64,000 nt of DNA from Rhexocercosporidium sp. MPI-PUGE-AT-0058 (taxonomy: Eukaryota > Ascomycota > Leotiomycetes > Helotiales). The stretch's first letter is position 1. Each line of letters opens with the position of its first letter. The translations under genes and the position numbers were made by a program. Location of the stretch: contig JAGTJL010000010.1 in the NCBI GenBank assembly GCA_020746875.1, forward strand, positions 2,294,001 through 2,358,000, given 5' to 3'. Below are positions 25,039 through 37,241 of this stretch, piece by piece. Below the pieces are notes generated by a model that searched no databases, was not told the origin of the DNA, and saw only the letters and a list, made by a program, of their open reading frames with translations.

Positions 25039-28000
25039 ATGGATGAATACAGAGAGTACGAGTCCTTTCCCTGACGCGTCCCGAACAAACAAATCAAAAT
25101 ATTGACGACATCCAGAATTCTCCTTAAAAAGGCTTCAAGTAGCCTCCCAAACTGGCCAAAAGGACCAAATGACTTCTACGTCGCAATTCTCTCCCACGAG
25201 AAACATGTGAGAAGCTGTGAACATAAAGACCTGCTCTGGCTTAAAGTGCGGGGTGTAAGTCGCACCGCTCCTTTTCCTGAGGCATGTTTTGTTCTGATAT
25301 AGTACAAACGTAGAAACACACCGTTGCTCAAGTGAGAGCCTTTCACAATAATCGAGTCGGTAGAAAAGTCTTATTGTGTGATGGGAGAGATGTTGTGTCA
25401 GATGAGACTCAAATCAGGCATCTGAATTATCAGCGGGGTGAGGTGGTTGTGTTTTGGACGAAGCTGGATGATGGGAGACCACCGTTGGCTGGATTGCATA
25501 CGGCTGCTGTCAACTCTCGATCACGTATTGATATGGGTGCTCATTCTGTTGGACCTTCCAGCCCAGCTCCCGTAAGTCCCCTGCCTGTTCATCAAAGCCG
25601 GGCTAATCAGTTCAAATAGCCAGCCAAAGATGTTTTCAGTGATCTCAAACGGGGCCTGAAAACTCTCAATCAAGAATACCCAGACTCCATCTTGAAAGTC
25701 GAGAAAGGACCAACGCTCTTCAAAGTTCTCTGTTCAGAATGCCCGCACTGGACGAACTTCTGCCCTCTCCAAGCATCTTCCAAACGCATTTCGGACACCA
25801 TCCACATCGCCGAAAAGCACATCGCCACCGATAGACACAAGGGTCAGATCCAAAAGAAGCTCGTTGCGATTAATGCCATCAGAAGTCAGCTACCTCAGCT
25901 ATACAGACGTTTCCCGGGGTCGAAGGTCGAGGTCAAAGTTCCGCCATTTGGGGAACGCACACCATGGATCACTTGCGCTGCTTGCCCGAACTGGATACAC
26001 AAGACGTTTGCTGGGGAAGTGCTGTCTATGACTATATATCTGCTGGAGAAACATTTGAAGTCTGCAGATCACGAGGATGCGTTACAAGTTGACATGGAGG
26101 ATGTAGCGGATCCACAACATGAGGAGAATGGCCAAACTGCAGACGAGGAGAATTATGAAGCCGAATATCTGAGGCTTTACGGACCTGAGTCTGAAGTGAA
26201 TAGTATCCCCGCGCGTGAAAGGGTAAACCGAGCTGATTTGTCGATAGGCCCCATCAAAGTTCAGCGATCCAGATGCAATGGATGTTGACCAGTCCCCGGC
26301 AGTCTTTCCCCCTGGTCTGACTTCAAAATTTGACATGATCAAAGTCGACGGATTTGACGTTCTCTACTGTAGAGTCTGTAGGGTACGGACGACTGCAGAT
26401 GCAGCTGCTCCTAGGTATCTCAAGAAGTCGAACGCCGAAAAGCATTTGGCCACCGCAAAGCATCAGTGCGCATATCTTTCAAATCTCATGTCGGACAAAG
26501 CCGAGGTGAGTTTATTGCCTAACCCGCTTCTAATCCCATGAATAATGTTGACAGTATGCCTTAGGTATTGCAAGACTCTTCCGTTCGGAGAAGCTCGATT
26601 GGGGCTTTCCATCATCTCATGAAGCAGTATCTCCAAGAGTGCCCTCTCGCGAGACTAGAGTTCAAACCAACTGGTACTCAGATCAACACACTTCAATGCA
26701 CAGTTTGCAAAGGCGCTGGTTTCCACAAATACCTCTTCAAGAATACCGTTGATAGCTTCACGTCAGCTAGTTTGAGAAAAGCAGCGCATCATCTGGCGAG
26801 CAAAGAACATCAAGCTAGTGCGGAGGCGGCTGACTCTGGGAAATCACTTGTGATGGAAACTCAGCCACAGATATTTCTGCAAACTCCGAATTCTCTGCAG
26901 TCCAGACTTCTGCAAGATGCGATTAACGTTCTCGAAAAAGACCTCAGCCACCCTTTTCATGTCAAAAACACGAGATCCAGGGTTGTTAAAACCTACTGCA
27001 CATATTGCCCAACCTGGTCGTTCACCCACAGAATCAGTCACGAAGACCCTGCTACTAGTGTGACTACGATCAAGGCAATGGCACAAGCCCACCTCGCATC
27101 AAGCTTGCATATTGCCCGCCTCAAAACCAAGATCCCACAGGCGGAGACGGGTTTCAAGAAACCTAATGCACAGCCGATGACGCAACAGATCACAGAGGCC
27201 CAATTCGCAAGCGTCGATAGAGCTAGCCAACCCCGTCTCGCAACAAACTTTCGAGGCGCAGAACAAAGTACTTCCTCGTTAGCAGAATCTTCACCTAACA
27301 TCTTGAGGCCAAGACTTGAAGCAGCAATAGATGAAGTCCGCGACCAAGTCAGCCCACGGTCTAGCCTGTACATGGTACCCGCTCCTTCATCCTCGAAAAG
27401 ATTAGAAGTGAAATGCAATCACTGTCCCGATTGGTATTGGGCTCACAGTGCCACTCTCGCCGACGTTCCGAGGAACTTTGAGAACACCCTCGCTGCCGTG
27501 AGGATGCACCTTCAGTCCTCCCATCATACGAGGGCTTTGCTTCTTGAGCTTTCTACCGGATATTCCGCTGGGAATGAAGGCAAACTTGAACTGTCTCCTC
27601 CGATATCTAGAAAAAATAAACCAAGCCAGCAATTGGCCGCAGATACAGTCAAGCGTGTTCGAAGCGGGACCCATGAACCACAAGCCCCCAGTGTGAGTAC
27701 CTCTCTCCCCCATCTCCTCAAACAAGACTAACACATCCAAGAAACCTGCCCCGTTATCGTCCTACTCAACTGCCCAGCTTCCATCTTCCTCGTCGGAACA
27801 AACATCTGAATCCACACTCCTAGCCGCCTGCAAGAAATGGTTCCCCAGCAAAGGCTCGGACATCCAAAAAGCCTTCGTCAAGTACACTACTGGTGATATC
27901 GACTGTTGGAAATGCGAATACATATTTGAGAATATCTCTGGGCCAGCGACATATATGATTCCGCTTCCTGAGTCGGTAGTCGAACATGTGATTGAGCATA

Positions 28001-28566
28001 TGCTGGGCTCTTCCTCCCAGGAAGATGATGATGAACAAGAAGATGAGGATCAACAGGAAGAGGATAAACAACCGAAACCATCCACGACCCTCCCCTACCT
28101 AAAAACCACCTCGACAAAGCGTCCCGCGATTCTGCCGCCCGCAAAACTCGCATCCGGGAGAAGAACACCAAGACAACCCCGAGTCATACTGGCGCCCCCA
28201 AAGCAACATGGTCAAGATCTCTTCTTCTCTCGTAGGAATTCCTCGGCTGGTAAAGCAAGCGCCGGCAAATTCTTTGCCGAAGAAACTCGCCTAAAGGTAA
28301 AACTTCCCACATATTGCAAACGCTCCATGTAACTAAGGAAAGCTAACCAGCATGAACAGCAAGCGGCCGCTGTCAGCACCGTTATAGCAGTCCTCAAAGC
28401 GAAATACCCAACTTCGTCCTTTTCTTTCCAGCGCAACGAGCACGGCGAGGAGTGTTTCACGTGCCATAACTGTTCGAGGACGCTGTTGAGTGGGGCGTGT
28501 ATGAGCAATTTCGAGCAGCATCTAGAGAGTGCGGCGCATGTGAGAATGGTCGGGAGGAACAAGTGA
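25039..28566 (+). CDS. Large protein with eight tandem BED-like zinc fingers
   Basis: Exons 25039-25055, 25116-25254, 25314-25571, 25620-26195, 26248-26505, 26565-27692, 27742-28296, 28360-28566; 1045 residues. It contains repeated C-x2-C-x(15-27)-H-x5-H units, often with W after the second Cys. The ligands are C176/C179/H205/H211, C257/C260/H283/H289, C371/C374/H396/H402, C461/C464/H492/H498, C561/C564/H592/H598, C700/C703/H731/H737, C847/C850/H874/H878 (H-x3-H) and C1012/C1015/H1031/H1037. A further His/Cys-rich stretch lies at 30-45. Linkers are Ser/Pro-rich, and residues 885-900 are strongly acidic. Spacing resembles BED-type fingers more than classical C2H2. Nucleic-acid binding is inferred. 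I know no named homologue. The 17-nt first exon is the least certain part. Confidence 0.78.
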
Positions 28567-29121
28567 GGGCGTGACTGGGGCGGAGAGGAGGGAGTGAGGC
28601 TAACATGTTAGACTTGGGAGAAAGGCTACAGAGTTGGGACGTTTGGGGAGGGGGAATGTTCGATAGCGCGCTTGGTTCTGTTTTGGGTATGATCTTCGGA
28701 GGTGTATGTGCTATCATTGGGTAGCTGTATCAGCTGTACGACGTGTAAAATGGATGTAAGATGAATGTAAGATGGTTATAAGATAGTTGTAAAATAGTTG
28801 ACATTGTGTGAAATATCTAGAGAGACATAGAAGTAAACAAGAATCCATTGCACTATAGAGGGAAGGCTGAACTCAACGCAATCTATGTGAAGTCCTCCAT
28901 CCAGTCTTAGAAGCCATCTAGCTGTCTGTCTGTTCTGTCTGGTTGTCCCTTATACCATGCCGAATCCATGCCATACCCGATTTTCCATTACCAACTCCAC
29001 TGAATCCCTAGAGTACATCGGTCGATCGTCCTGTGTACCATACACAAGGAAATATATCCATGAGCCCATACTTTCCTACCCTATCCACTCTTTTCCCATG
29101 CTGTCCTATCCAAGGAGCAAG
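28567..29121. other. convergent intergenic interval
   Basis: Shared 3' region of the zinc-finger gene and the kinase. It holds a short run of TGTAAGATG-like repeats near 28745-28795. No gene. Confidence 0.5.
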
Positions 29122-30636
29122 CTATGCCGTGACACCAGAATTCATCTCCAGAAATCCATTCCCATCCAACATGCTCTGACTAGCCACGTAGCTAAACCCA
29201 CCAAATGGATTCTCGTTCGCGACAGCAGAGTTCCAAGGAGCCTTGGTGCTAGTCAAGACAGGACTCAGTGCCAAGTCTGTGAAATCAGACGAGAAGTTCT
29301 CAGCTAGTTCTGGATCCGTGATCAGTGGCTGGATAGGTGCTTCAATCTCTCGTCTAGCAAGCTTCTTCCAGTCGATCTTGCGGAAGAAACGGTGTTTCTT
29401 GATGATCTGCATATCCTTCGGCATGTTAGATCCAAGACGCTTGTTGGGCTCCTTGCGCAGGAGGCGCGTCAAGAGGTCCTTCGCGTCTGGGCCGAGGAAG
29501 TATGGCATGACCAGCTTCTGCTTCACAATTCTCTCCTGGATCTTTGCGTGGTTCTGTCCCTGGAAGGGTGGAGCTCCTGTGAGCAAGTCGAAACCCAGTG
29601 CGCCAAAAGACCACCAGTCTACTGCCATACCATATTTCTGTCCGAGGATCACCTCCGGTGCCATGTATTCGACCGTTCCGAGCATGCTGTTGCATTTGTC
29701 ATTTTCGTCCACCGCGACTTTCGAAAGGCCGAAGTCGGTGAGGAGCAGATGTCCGTCGGTGTCCAAAAGGCAGTTCTCGGGCTTCAAATCGCGATAGATG
29801 ACACCTAGGTTACGATGCAAATGCTCGAGAGCCAAAACCATCTCTGCCATGTAAAACGACGCGACTGGCTCCGTGAACATGCGTTCCTGAGCCAAATGTG
29901 TGAACAACTCTCCCCCTTGCGCGTATTCAAGGATCAGGTATAGCTTCTCGTGGTCCTGGAACGCGTAGAATAGCTTCACGACGAATGGGTGACGATTGAC
30001 GGATTCGAGGATCGATCGTTCGGTCTTGGTCTGTTCGATGAGCCGTTTGTGAACGGTCAAGGATGCCTTCTTGAACTGCTTCTGCGCGTACAATCGTCCG
30101 GTGGTCTGCTGCTTGACGAGAAGGACTGTACCAAATGTTCCCTTCCCCAGACAGCGCAATGGATCAAAGTCTTCCGCAGTCATCTTCCTCGCGATGGTAT
30201 CCTGAACTAACCCTCCTTCGATCGCACCGTATAGAGGTTTCTCGGCGACACTCTCGCTGATGAAGTCACTTTCGAGGGGAACTTCGTAACTGGTAATATC
30301 GGACGTGTCATCATCGCTGTAGCCGTCCGAGGTGTTGGTGCCTGTGCTACTCTGCGGCTGGCTTCTGAGTTGGCTCTTGCTGCGCACAAATGAACTATTG
30401 CGCGAATCGTTATCCAAGTTCAAGGTCTCGAGTTGTAGCTTCATCTTGCTAATTCCGCCCATGGCTGTCGACGAGGTTGATCGCAGCATCGGGCTGCTAT
30501 TCGCGCTGACGACATCTTGGATCTGGTGTCTCCGCGAAGGGGTTCGTGGGCCATAGTCCGAATCCTCGTCTCCTGATCCCAGTGTAGGTGTATTAAATCC
30601 GCGGACGGTCATCAAGGCGGGGGTTGGCGACTTCAT
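29122..30636 (-). CDS. AGC-family Ser/Thr kinase, Psk1/Ypk3 (S6K-like)
   Basis: Intronless, 504 residues. The N-terminal 150 residues are Ser/Thr-rich and low in complexity. The kinase domain spans about 157-415: glycine loop GKGTFG (164-169), ATP-anchoring Lys186, catalytic loop YRDLKPEN (Asp283), DFG at 301-303, and activation loop 'CNSMLGTVEYMAPE'. A C-terminal AGC extension follows, with a hydrophobic motif FGGFSYV (478-484). Together with the tail motif 'LALSP', this matches fungal Psk1/Ypk3, which is activated by TORC1 and phosphorylates ribosomal protein S6. TORC1 control here is inferred from the family. Length is somewhat shorter than many homologues but nothing essential is missing. 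The ATG is the first in frame after an untranslated purine/pyrimidine-rich leader. Confidence 0.93.
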   Translation of the reverse strand: MKSPTPALMTVRGFNTPTLGSGDEDSDYGPRTPSRRHQIQDVVSANSSPMLRSTSSTAMGGISKMKLQLETLNLDNDSRNSSFVRSKSQLRSQPQSSTGTNTSDGYSDDDTSDITSYEVPLESDFISESVAEKPLYGAIEGGLVQDTIARKMTAEDFDPLRCLGKGTFGTVLLVKQQTTGRLYAQKQFKKASLTVHKRLIEQTKTERSILESVNRHPFVVKLFYAFQDHEKLYLILEYAQGGELFTHLAQERMFTEPVASFYMAEMVLALEHLHRNLGVIYRDLKPENCLLDTDGHLLLTDFGLSKVAVDENDKCNSMLGTVEYMAPEVILGQKYGMAVDWWSFGALGFDLLTGAPPFQGQNHAKIQERIVKQKLVMPYFLGPDAKDLLTRLLRKEPNKRLGSNMPKDMQIIKKHRFFRKIDWKKLARREIEAPIQPLITDPELAENFSSDFTDLALSPVLTSTKAPWNSAVANENPFGGFSYVASQSMLDGNGFLEMNSGVTA

Positions 30637-31741
30637 GGTGCTCCACGGCGCCTCTCAGCATCTGCCCTGATCTGGGAACGATAGTTTCGGTGCAGCTTCT
30701 GGTGGTTCTTCGCGGTTCGCATCTGGGTCTGGCCGGGGAAAGAAAGGATGTTCGTATTGTCTGTTTCGATATGCATTTGTTGGGTGCGAGGTTTCTAAGG
30801 GAGAAGCGTCGTGGGTGTTCTGTCACCGGTGGTGTGAGGAAGAAAGGAGGAGGAGGGAAGGGAAGGGAGAGAAAGGAGAAAGTGAAGGGATCCCGAACTT
30901 TCTTGGCTTTTGCCTGGGACGTGGCTGGTTCGGCTGGCTGAGGCGGCTGACTGAGATCCGTCCCTACTGTAGGCGGGAAGCGGGTTTGGGCGGCTCGGGC
31001 TGGCAAGTATTTCTGGGGTTGGGAAGATCCTCCGCATAAAATAAAATAAAAACCCACCGATCTTCTGATTCGGTGTCACGGAGAAGGGACCTACAAAGCA
31101 TGATCTAAGCCTGTCTCGTTTCTCGCTTTGATTGTATGAATTGGCTCAAGTCAAGAAAGAAGTTGATGTTTGCGACGTGCCATTTTTCTTTTGCGTTCGG
31201 CTACTCGTATCTCACGTGGCTGACATGTGAGATTGTCTCACATGCTGCCAGCTGGAACGTGACTTTAAGATCTCCTGGTTATTGTATCACCTGCTCGATG
31301 AAACAACTCCTGTCGTCATATTTGTGTATCCCAAGTTCCAAAATAGTTCCTACCACAAAATGTAGTTGCTATTCTATCAAGCGATCACGCCGCATGTGCT
31401 TGTGCTTGTGAGTAGAACAAAGACGCGTTGCCTTGTTGGACAATCAGACTAACTTTCCGGGACTCGACCACACTACTGACAGTGATGGTATTCGGATCTT
31501 TACATATACCAGATTTGTCGCATTCGAGGTCATTTTGGATTTCATGCCACTATTCGCTTAGTTGAGGGGGGTGAAAACAAGGGCTTGAAGACACAATAGT
31601 CAGACAAAGCAGGGAATCGAAAACTACAACACTTTTTTCCCCTCGCTCCTGCTTTTGCCGAGGTAAAAGCCCAACTTGAATGAAAGCAGTCCATTTAGCT
31701 ACAAACTTTTGTTCATCAATCGTTACATACAAATAATCATA
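30637..31741. other. promoter interval of the kinase
   Basis: The 400 bp nearest the kinase contain a polypurine (GGAAGGGA) tract around 30840-30890. The rest is featureless. It also takes in the 3' flank of the alpha-glucosidase. No coding signal. Confidence 0.45.
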
Positions 31742-34700
31742 TCAAGCCCATTTCAAAACCCAATCATTCGTCCAAGCCCCACCAGAAGTCGAGTTGCTCA
31801 AACCCTTGATATCCAAAACCTGGCTGGTCTCATTATATGTCCAGCCACTCGACAGAGACGCCCCATTGAATGTGACATTGCTCACGGAGGAGCCAACACC
31901 AAGAACGGTGACATTGGCGAGCGGATTAGTATCTTTGTATGTTCCTCTTGCAGAAGCGTAGAGAGATGAGCCGGTGAGTGAGAACTGGGATTGATTAGCT
32001 TATTTGAAAGGTTTGTGAATGGGTTTTCCTTACCTCAACCCAAAGGGTGGAAATCTGCACCAAGCTCTCGCCATCATCAAGATACAATTGCCCCTCAGCG
32101 GTCCCTTCCAGACTCCTTGCTGCAATCAACCCCCAGGGATTAGATCTACACTCTCGAGTAGTCATGCCCGCTTCTTGAATTGGCAGCACGCTTCCTCCTC
32201 GCACGTAGACTGGAATGTGACCAAGTGGTGCATCGATTGTAATATTCTGCCCTGGACCCGCGGTGATGGCAGATTGATTGTACCAGTCGTACCAGACCTC
32301 GCCTTTACCGACACCTGGGAATACGCCGCCGACAGATGTCGCGCCTTGAGCCAGGACGGGAGTGATCATCAGACTTCCGCCTAGGAGGAATTGCTGATCT
32401 GCAGCTACGAGGGAGGGGTCATTGGGGAACTCCCAAGCCAGAGCTCGCATCACTGTTGAACCAGTTGTGTGGGAGAGGTAGAACGTGGTGTATATGTAAG
32501 GGAGAAGAGTGTATCGGATATTCATCGCGGTTCTGCTAGCTTCAGCCACAGATGCCCAGACGTATGGCTCTTGGGGATTGGCAGATAGAGTGTTGTGGTT
32601 CCGGTAGAATGGGAAGAAGGCGCTGAGTTGCATCCAGCGGTTGCAGAGTTCCTCGTCGGAGTTTCCGTTGAAACCACAGGTGTCGACGCCGAACATGGGA
32701 ATCCCGAAGAGGGAGAATGAGAGTGCCTGGGAGATCGAGAAGTACATGTATGCCCAGAGCGAAGCATTGTCGCCGCCCCAATGTCCTGCCCACTTTCCAG
32801 AACCTGCGAATGTGGACCGACCGATGATGAATGGTCGCTTTGTCGGAAACACATTCAAGAGAGCATGATACGTGGCATTGAGAATCTGTGTTCCGAACAG
32901 GTTGTGGTAATCGTATTCTTGAGTTCCTCCGTGGTGGGTGGCATTTGGGCTGACGGCATGGACATCGAGGGCACCCTGAACATTGTTGATAACATATGGA
33001 GGGTATTCGATTGATCGAGATCCTGGAGTTGGAGTCGTTCGGAGGTAAGTTGTCGATGTTGATGAGGCGGGGACTGCCGTGGCGGATGCAGCTGAAGCAG
33101 CGCTGGCAGACGCTGAAGAGACGGAGGCAAATTCTGTGGCGTTGGTGGAATTGAATCCTTCTGGGTACCCGTAGATAACGTTGCCTGGCTCTCCAGGAAG
33201 ACTGAAGGGTGGGTGGACAGGGTTCAGAGTCAGGTTGTTACTGCCACAAGAACCGACGCAGAATGAGGAAACTTCGCTCATGTCAATCCAGATGCCATCG
33301 AAGGAGATGTTTTGATGCCACAAGGTCATCTCATCTTTCCACCACTCGAAGGCCCCCGTGCCATTTAGAACAGATCCAATCCAATCTGGGAAGACAGTGT
33401 ACCCGGGCCAGACAGATCCAATGTACAGACTCCCATCTGGATTGAGCATGAACGAGTCCGTTGCATTACCTCGGTCGAAGGGTCCATATGCGTCACTTGC
33501 ATTTTCAGGGTTAGGGACGTAGATGGCCGAATCAACGATCGGAATGTAGTGCTGGCCGTTTTCATGTAACTGTTGCAAGAATTGAGCACCCTCGGAATAT
33601 GAGAAGGTATTCTGATCGTTTTCAAAGTCACGATATTGGTTCATGTAGTCAATGTCGGTCCTATTTTGTCAGCTAGACGCCAACGTGGACGAAGAAGTGA
33701 CTCACCAAATGTTCTCCAAAGGAATGCCGAAAGCCTTGAACTTGCCAACAACTTCCTGGAGTTGTGTCCAGTTCGCATATCCCCATCGGCATTGATGGTA
33801 CCCAAATGTGAAGTACTGCTGCATTGCGGGAAGTCCGATCGCACTTGTCTGGTATGCTTTTGTGACTTTGTCCTGAGTGGGGCCAACATAAAAGTACAAG
33901 TCGATGCTGCCTCCAAGTGTCCTCCAGGTGATGTTGGATGGTCTCATGAGAACTTCTTGACCGTGCGAGTTTCTCATATAAACGCCGTGGGAGTACGAGA
34001 CGTAGTCAGCTGTTGCATTCGTAGCATTGGCGGCATATGTGAGATTTCCAGTTGTTTCATCGACTTCGTAGTATCGTGTGTCGAGATAGAATGTGTGGTC
34101 GCCATAGACATTAAGATCAATCGGATCTCCAACATCAGCTGCCCAGAAGGTCCGGGTGAAGTTGTTTCCCATTCTGAGGCCATGTATGACTTCTCCCAGG
34201 CCATAGAGATTGTAATTTTCTGGGAGAGAACTGGCGAATTCGATGAATTGGTTCTCGAAGACTAACTTCGTGCCAGTCGTAGAGAAGAGTACGTCTCCGG
34301 TTGACTGACGGATGATCGTGAAGGAGAATGTGGGATCATTGCTCCAGATAAAGTTGAGATCGTTGTCGGGAATTGTGGAGTTTGCATCAGCATCGATGCT
34401 AGGCTTTTCGACTAGAACCTCCGGGAGGATGAACCAAGAGCTGTTGGAGGAGTCGATGTATGTGGGCGTGATTTCAACATGGAGACGGTCTGAAGACTGA
34501 TACTCGACTGTAAGGTTGAGTGAATCTACATCTGTTCCATAGACGTTACAAGCATCTCCAGCAATGCTCAAAAGTGCAGTGAGACCGTACGGAGTCCTGA
34601 CGACATTTGAGGCTCTATAACCTGGGCACACATCTTGGGCATTGATAGCTTCGGAGTCCTGCAGAGTTCAGTGTACTGTACCAAGTCTGAGGAAGCAGTG

Positions 34701-34916
34701 GCCCTCAAAAACATCTTCTAGAGAGAAACCGCAACCAGAGCTTACATATATATTTGGTATCAATGGAACGCTGGCATCTGCCTCTGCTGGAACGGTGAAA
34801 ATTGACCGGAAGCTCGTAGTCGCGTTTGGAGCAATAGCTGAAGATGAGTTCTGCCCGTAAACAGTAGTGAGCGAGGCACAAAAGGCACCCACCGCAAACC
34901 AAGTCTGGCTTCGCAT
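31742..34916 (-). CDS. Secreted GH31 alpha-glucosidase
   Basis: Exons 34746-34916, 33706-34658, 32034-33660 and 31742-31984; 997 residues, normal for fungal family 31 enzymes. Signal peptide 1-21 (ends TVYG). An N-terminal beta-sandwich contains 'NLYGLGEVIHGLRM'. The (beta/alpha)8 barrel carries 'WTDIDYMNQYRDF', nucleophile Asp501 in 'GIWIDMSE' and acid/base Asp672 in 'GHWGGDN'. C-terminal beta domains follow. A Ser/Ala/Thr-rich insert (about 553-590) interrupts the barrel, as in Aspergillus AgdA-type enzymes. There are many N-x-S/T sites. It releases glucose from maltose, starch oligomers or related alpha-glucosides outside the cell. The sugar transporter and transaldolase 4-7 kb away fit a carbohydrate-use neighbourhood, though no shared regulation is shown. 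Confidence 0.95.
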
Positions 34917-37241
34917 CTTCTGCCGATACCAAAATGTTTGAAGGCAAGTATACAGCAGAAAGAAAAACGAGCTACACAGCAGTATACTTGAGATAGAGAA
35001 AGGAAGAACAAAAGAAGGAAGGTAAAAGTAGAGAGGCTGCGGCATGTTGAATAAATATCACGAGCAACCCGCCTGTAGCGAACAGGACCCCGCAGATACC
35101 TGCTTCTGAGGTTGGTAGTACGACATGGATGAGCTCCAGGAGCTCCAGTTGTTGAGAAATGGTACCTCTCAGATTTTGTTGAAGCTGTAGACGGGCCGAG
35201 TGACAACAATCTAGTGGTGTCTGATCATTTCTAGAAGAGGCAACATGGGATGAATAGTACGTCGCCAGTTGGTGCTAAGTCTTTCACTTCTGCAAATAAT
35301 TCGGCGAGAATAATCGATCTCAAAGTTCTCTCCCCATCATCCCTTCTTCCGGTGAGGCTGTTCCTGTCAATCCTTCCCCATCTCGACCCCGCGCTACCCC
35401 GCACAACGCGACTTGGGGGTAGTGGTGACGCAGTTCCGTACAAGCTTTTGGATATCAGTGGCTGCAAAGCTTGATGGTGCAGCTGTCCGGATATTAGTAA
35501 ACCAAAGTCGGACCGACAGAGGGATATCGGTACTCTAGAGACACATGAAGTGGAAGTCCATGTTTTAGCGAGAATTCGACCGAAGTTGATGGGATGAAGT
35601 TGAAGCTGGGTCTTGTTTGCCGATCCTCACCGCCCCCGTTCTGCCAGCTCTTGTGTTGGTACCTCTCATGTCGTATTGTAGATATCTCTTCCAACTTCAA
35701 GCTCGAGCTCGTTCTCTGGTGATTACCTAAACTCAATACCCTTTTCAGCATCACAGCAGTCTCTGCAGCTTTTATCACAAGCCATACTTAATACGATTGC
35801 ATATCATTCCTTTCTTGTGAGGTGCACACCTTGCCTGGCTTTGTTCTCCAGACCTGGCCACGGATGGCGGTTCCTCCAGTTACCTCTTCAAGAAGAGAAG
35901 CAAGACCAGTAAGAGGGTGTCGAGCCAGCTTGTCCATTGCCGTGTCTATGGATACCTTCCGTCAAATCTAACAAACACAGTAAAGGCAGACCGAAGCCAC
36001 GATCTCCCTCTCGCTCCAAGTCGCAGATCCCAAGATATCGAAGAAACCATGCGGGTCCTCCCGTCCGCTGAAGCTACGGACTCCCTAATTAGAATATACC
36101 TTTGCAGCTCTGCCCATATATGATTGATGCAGATGCAACATACCACCTGCCAGACTAGGTCTCTACCCGTTTCCAATGAGAGAGAATCAATGATGTCCTT
36201 TGGCATATAGTTTGAACGACTATCTCCTCCACCTTGAGAAAGCTGTGGAGAGCCGTGCTTCCTCGATCCAGATCTGCCGCGGGTACGTTCTTCTGATCAA
36301 CAATATAAGACGCAATTGTCTGTTGCAATGTCAGGTATCAGGTGGAGGGAGGTGAGATGCTTCAATAAGTCCAAAGGCCATCCGACCCTAGGATATTGAT
36401 GCAGAGTGTTGTCTTGCTCCTGTATGTCGCTAAAACCCTGTGCTCGAGTGAGCCCTCGACCGCAAGTCACTTTCAAGTCGATTGCCCCATCCTAGCGGAT
36501 CAACTACTGGCAACATCGATCAAAATGCGCACGTTTGAACCAACCGTTAAATGCAGTAGCCTTCGTGCTGAATACTTTTGAGCCATGCACAGCTAGAACT
36601 GGCTTATCAAGTGTACAAGACACCTCAGGTGCTACCCTTTGGCTAGAAAGTTATATTCGCTGTCTACTGAAGCCCTTGATAGAGCTGTCAGTCGCTCTCT
36701 CTAGACCTGGAACAGCCTACGAAAGATGGAACGCCAGTTCTGTTTGGTACCATTTCGGGAACATCTGCATTTCACCAATGAACCACCATTTATTGCTTGG
36801 GCTTGTTGTATTTATTCTTTTGTTTACAGTAGATTTCTTCTGGTCACCTTGGTCGATTCGCATGTCTTTTCCAATCACGTACTATTTTTCGTTTTAACTC
36901 AACTCCGAGCCTGTTAAAGCCCGAGAATTCATTTTCCATGTCACTCGGGCCGGATGAGTGATCGGCTACCAGAGACTTGACGCATGGGATGATCTTTTCA
37001 AATCGATCAGCCCAGGGGCAATGCGGCATTGTGCCGCAAGGCTGAGCATCACTGGTCACCCAGAAACAGCCAAGCCGGAACTCACGTCACTCAGCCTTGC
37101 GCCAATCCTGCAGATCTCCCTCGTGATGAAACATCACGTAAATAATGCAACCGTGCTTCTATAACAGGAGAACTACATCAAGACCGGCATCCGTACCGCA
37201 ATCAGAACAGACAACTCCAACAACAGCACTAAATTTGCGGC
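34917..37241. other. 2.3-kb non-coding interval
   Basis: Promoter of the alpha-glucosidase plus sequence without credible genes. Short frames up to 149 codons on either strand lack any domain, hydrophobic pattern or intron support. Short CA/TG-rich patches only. Confidence 0.45.

Noticed and set aside
29243..29808. Plus-strand frames of 138 and 184 codons across the kinase gene
   Set aside because: They are antisense shadows of the conserved kinase domain; codon structure and conservation belong to the minus strand.
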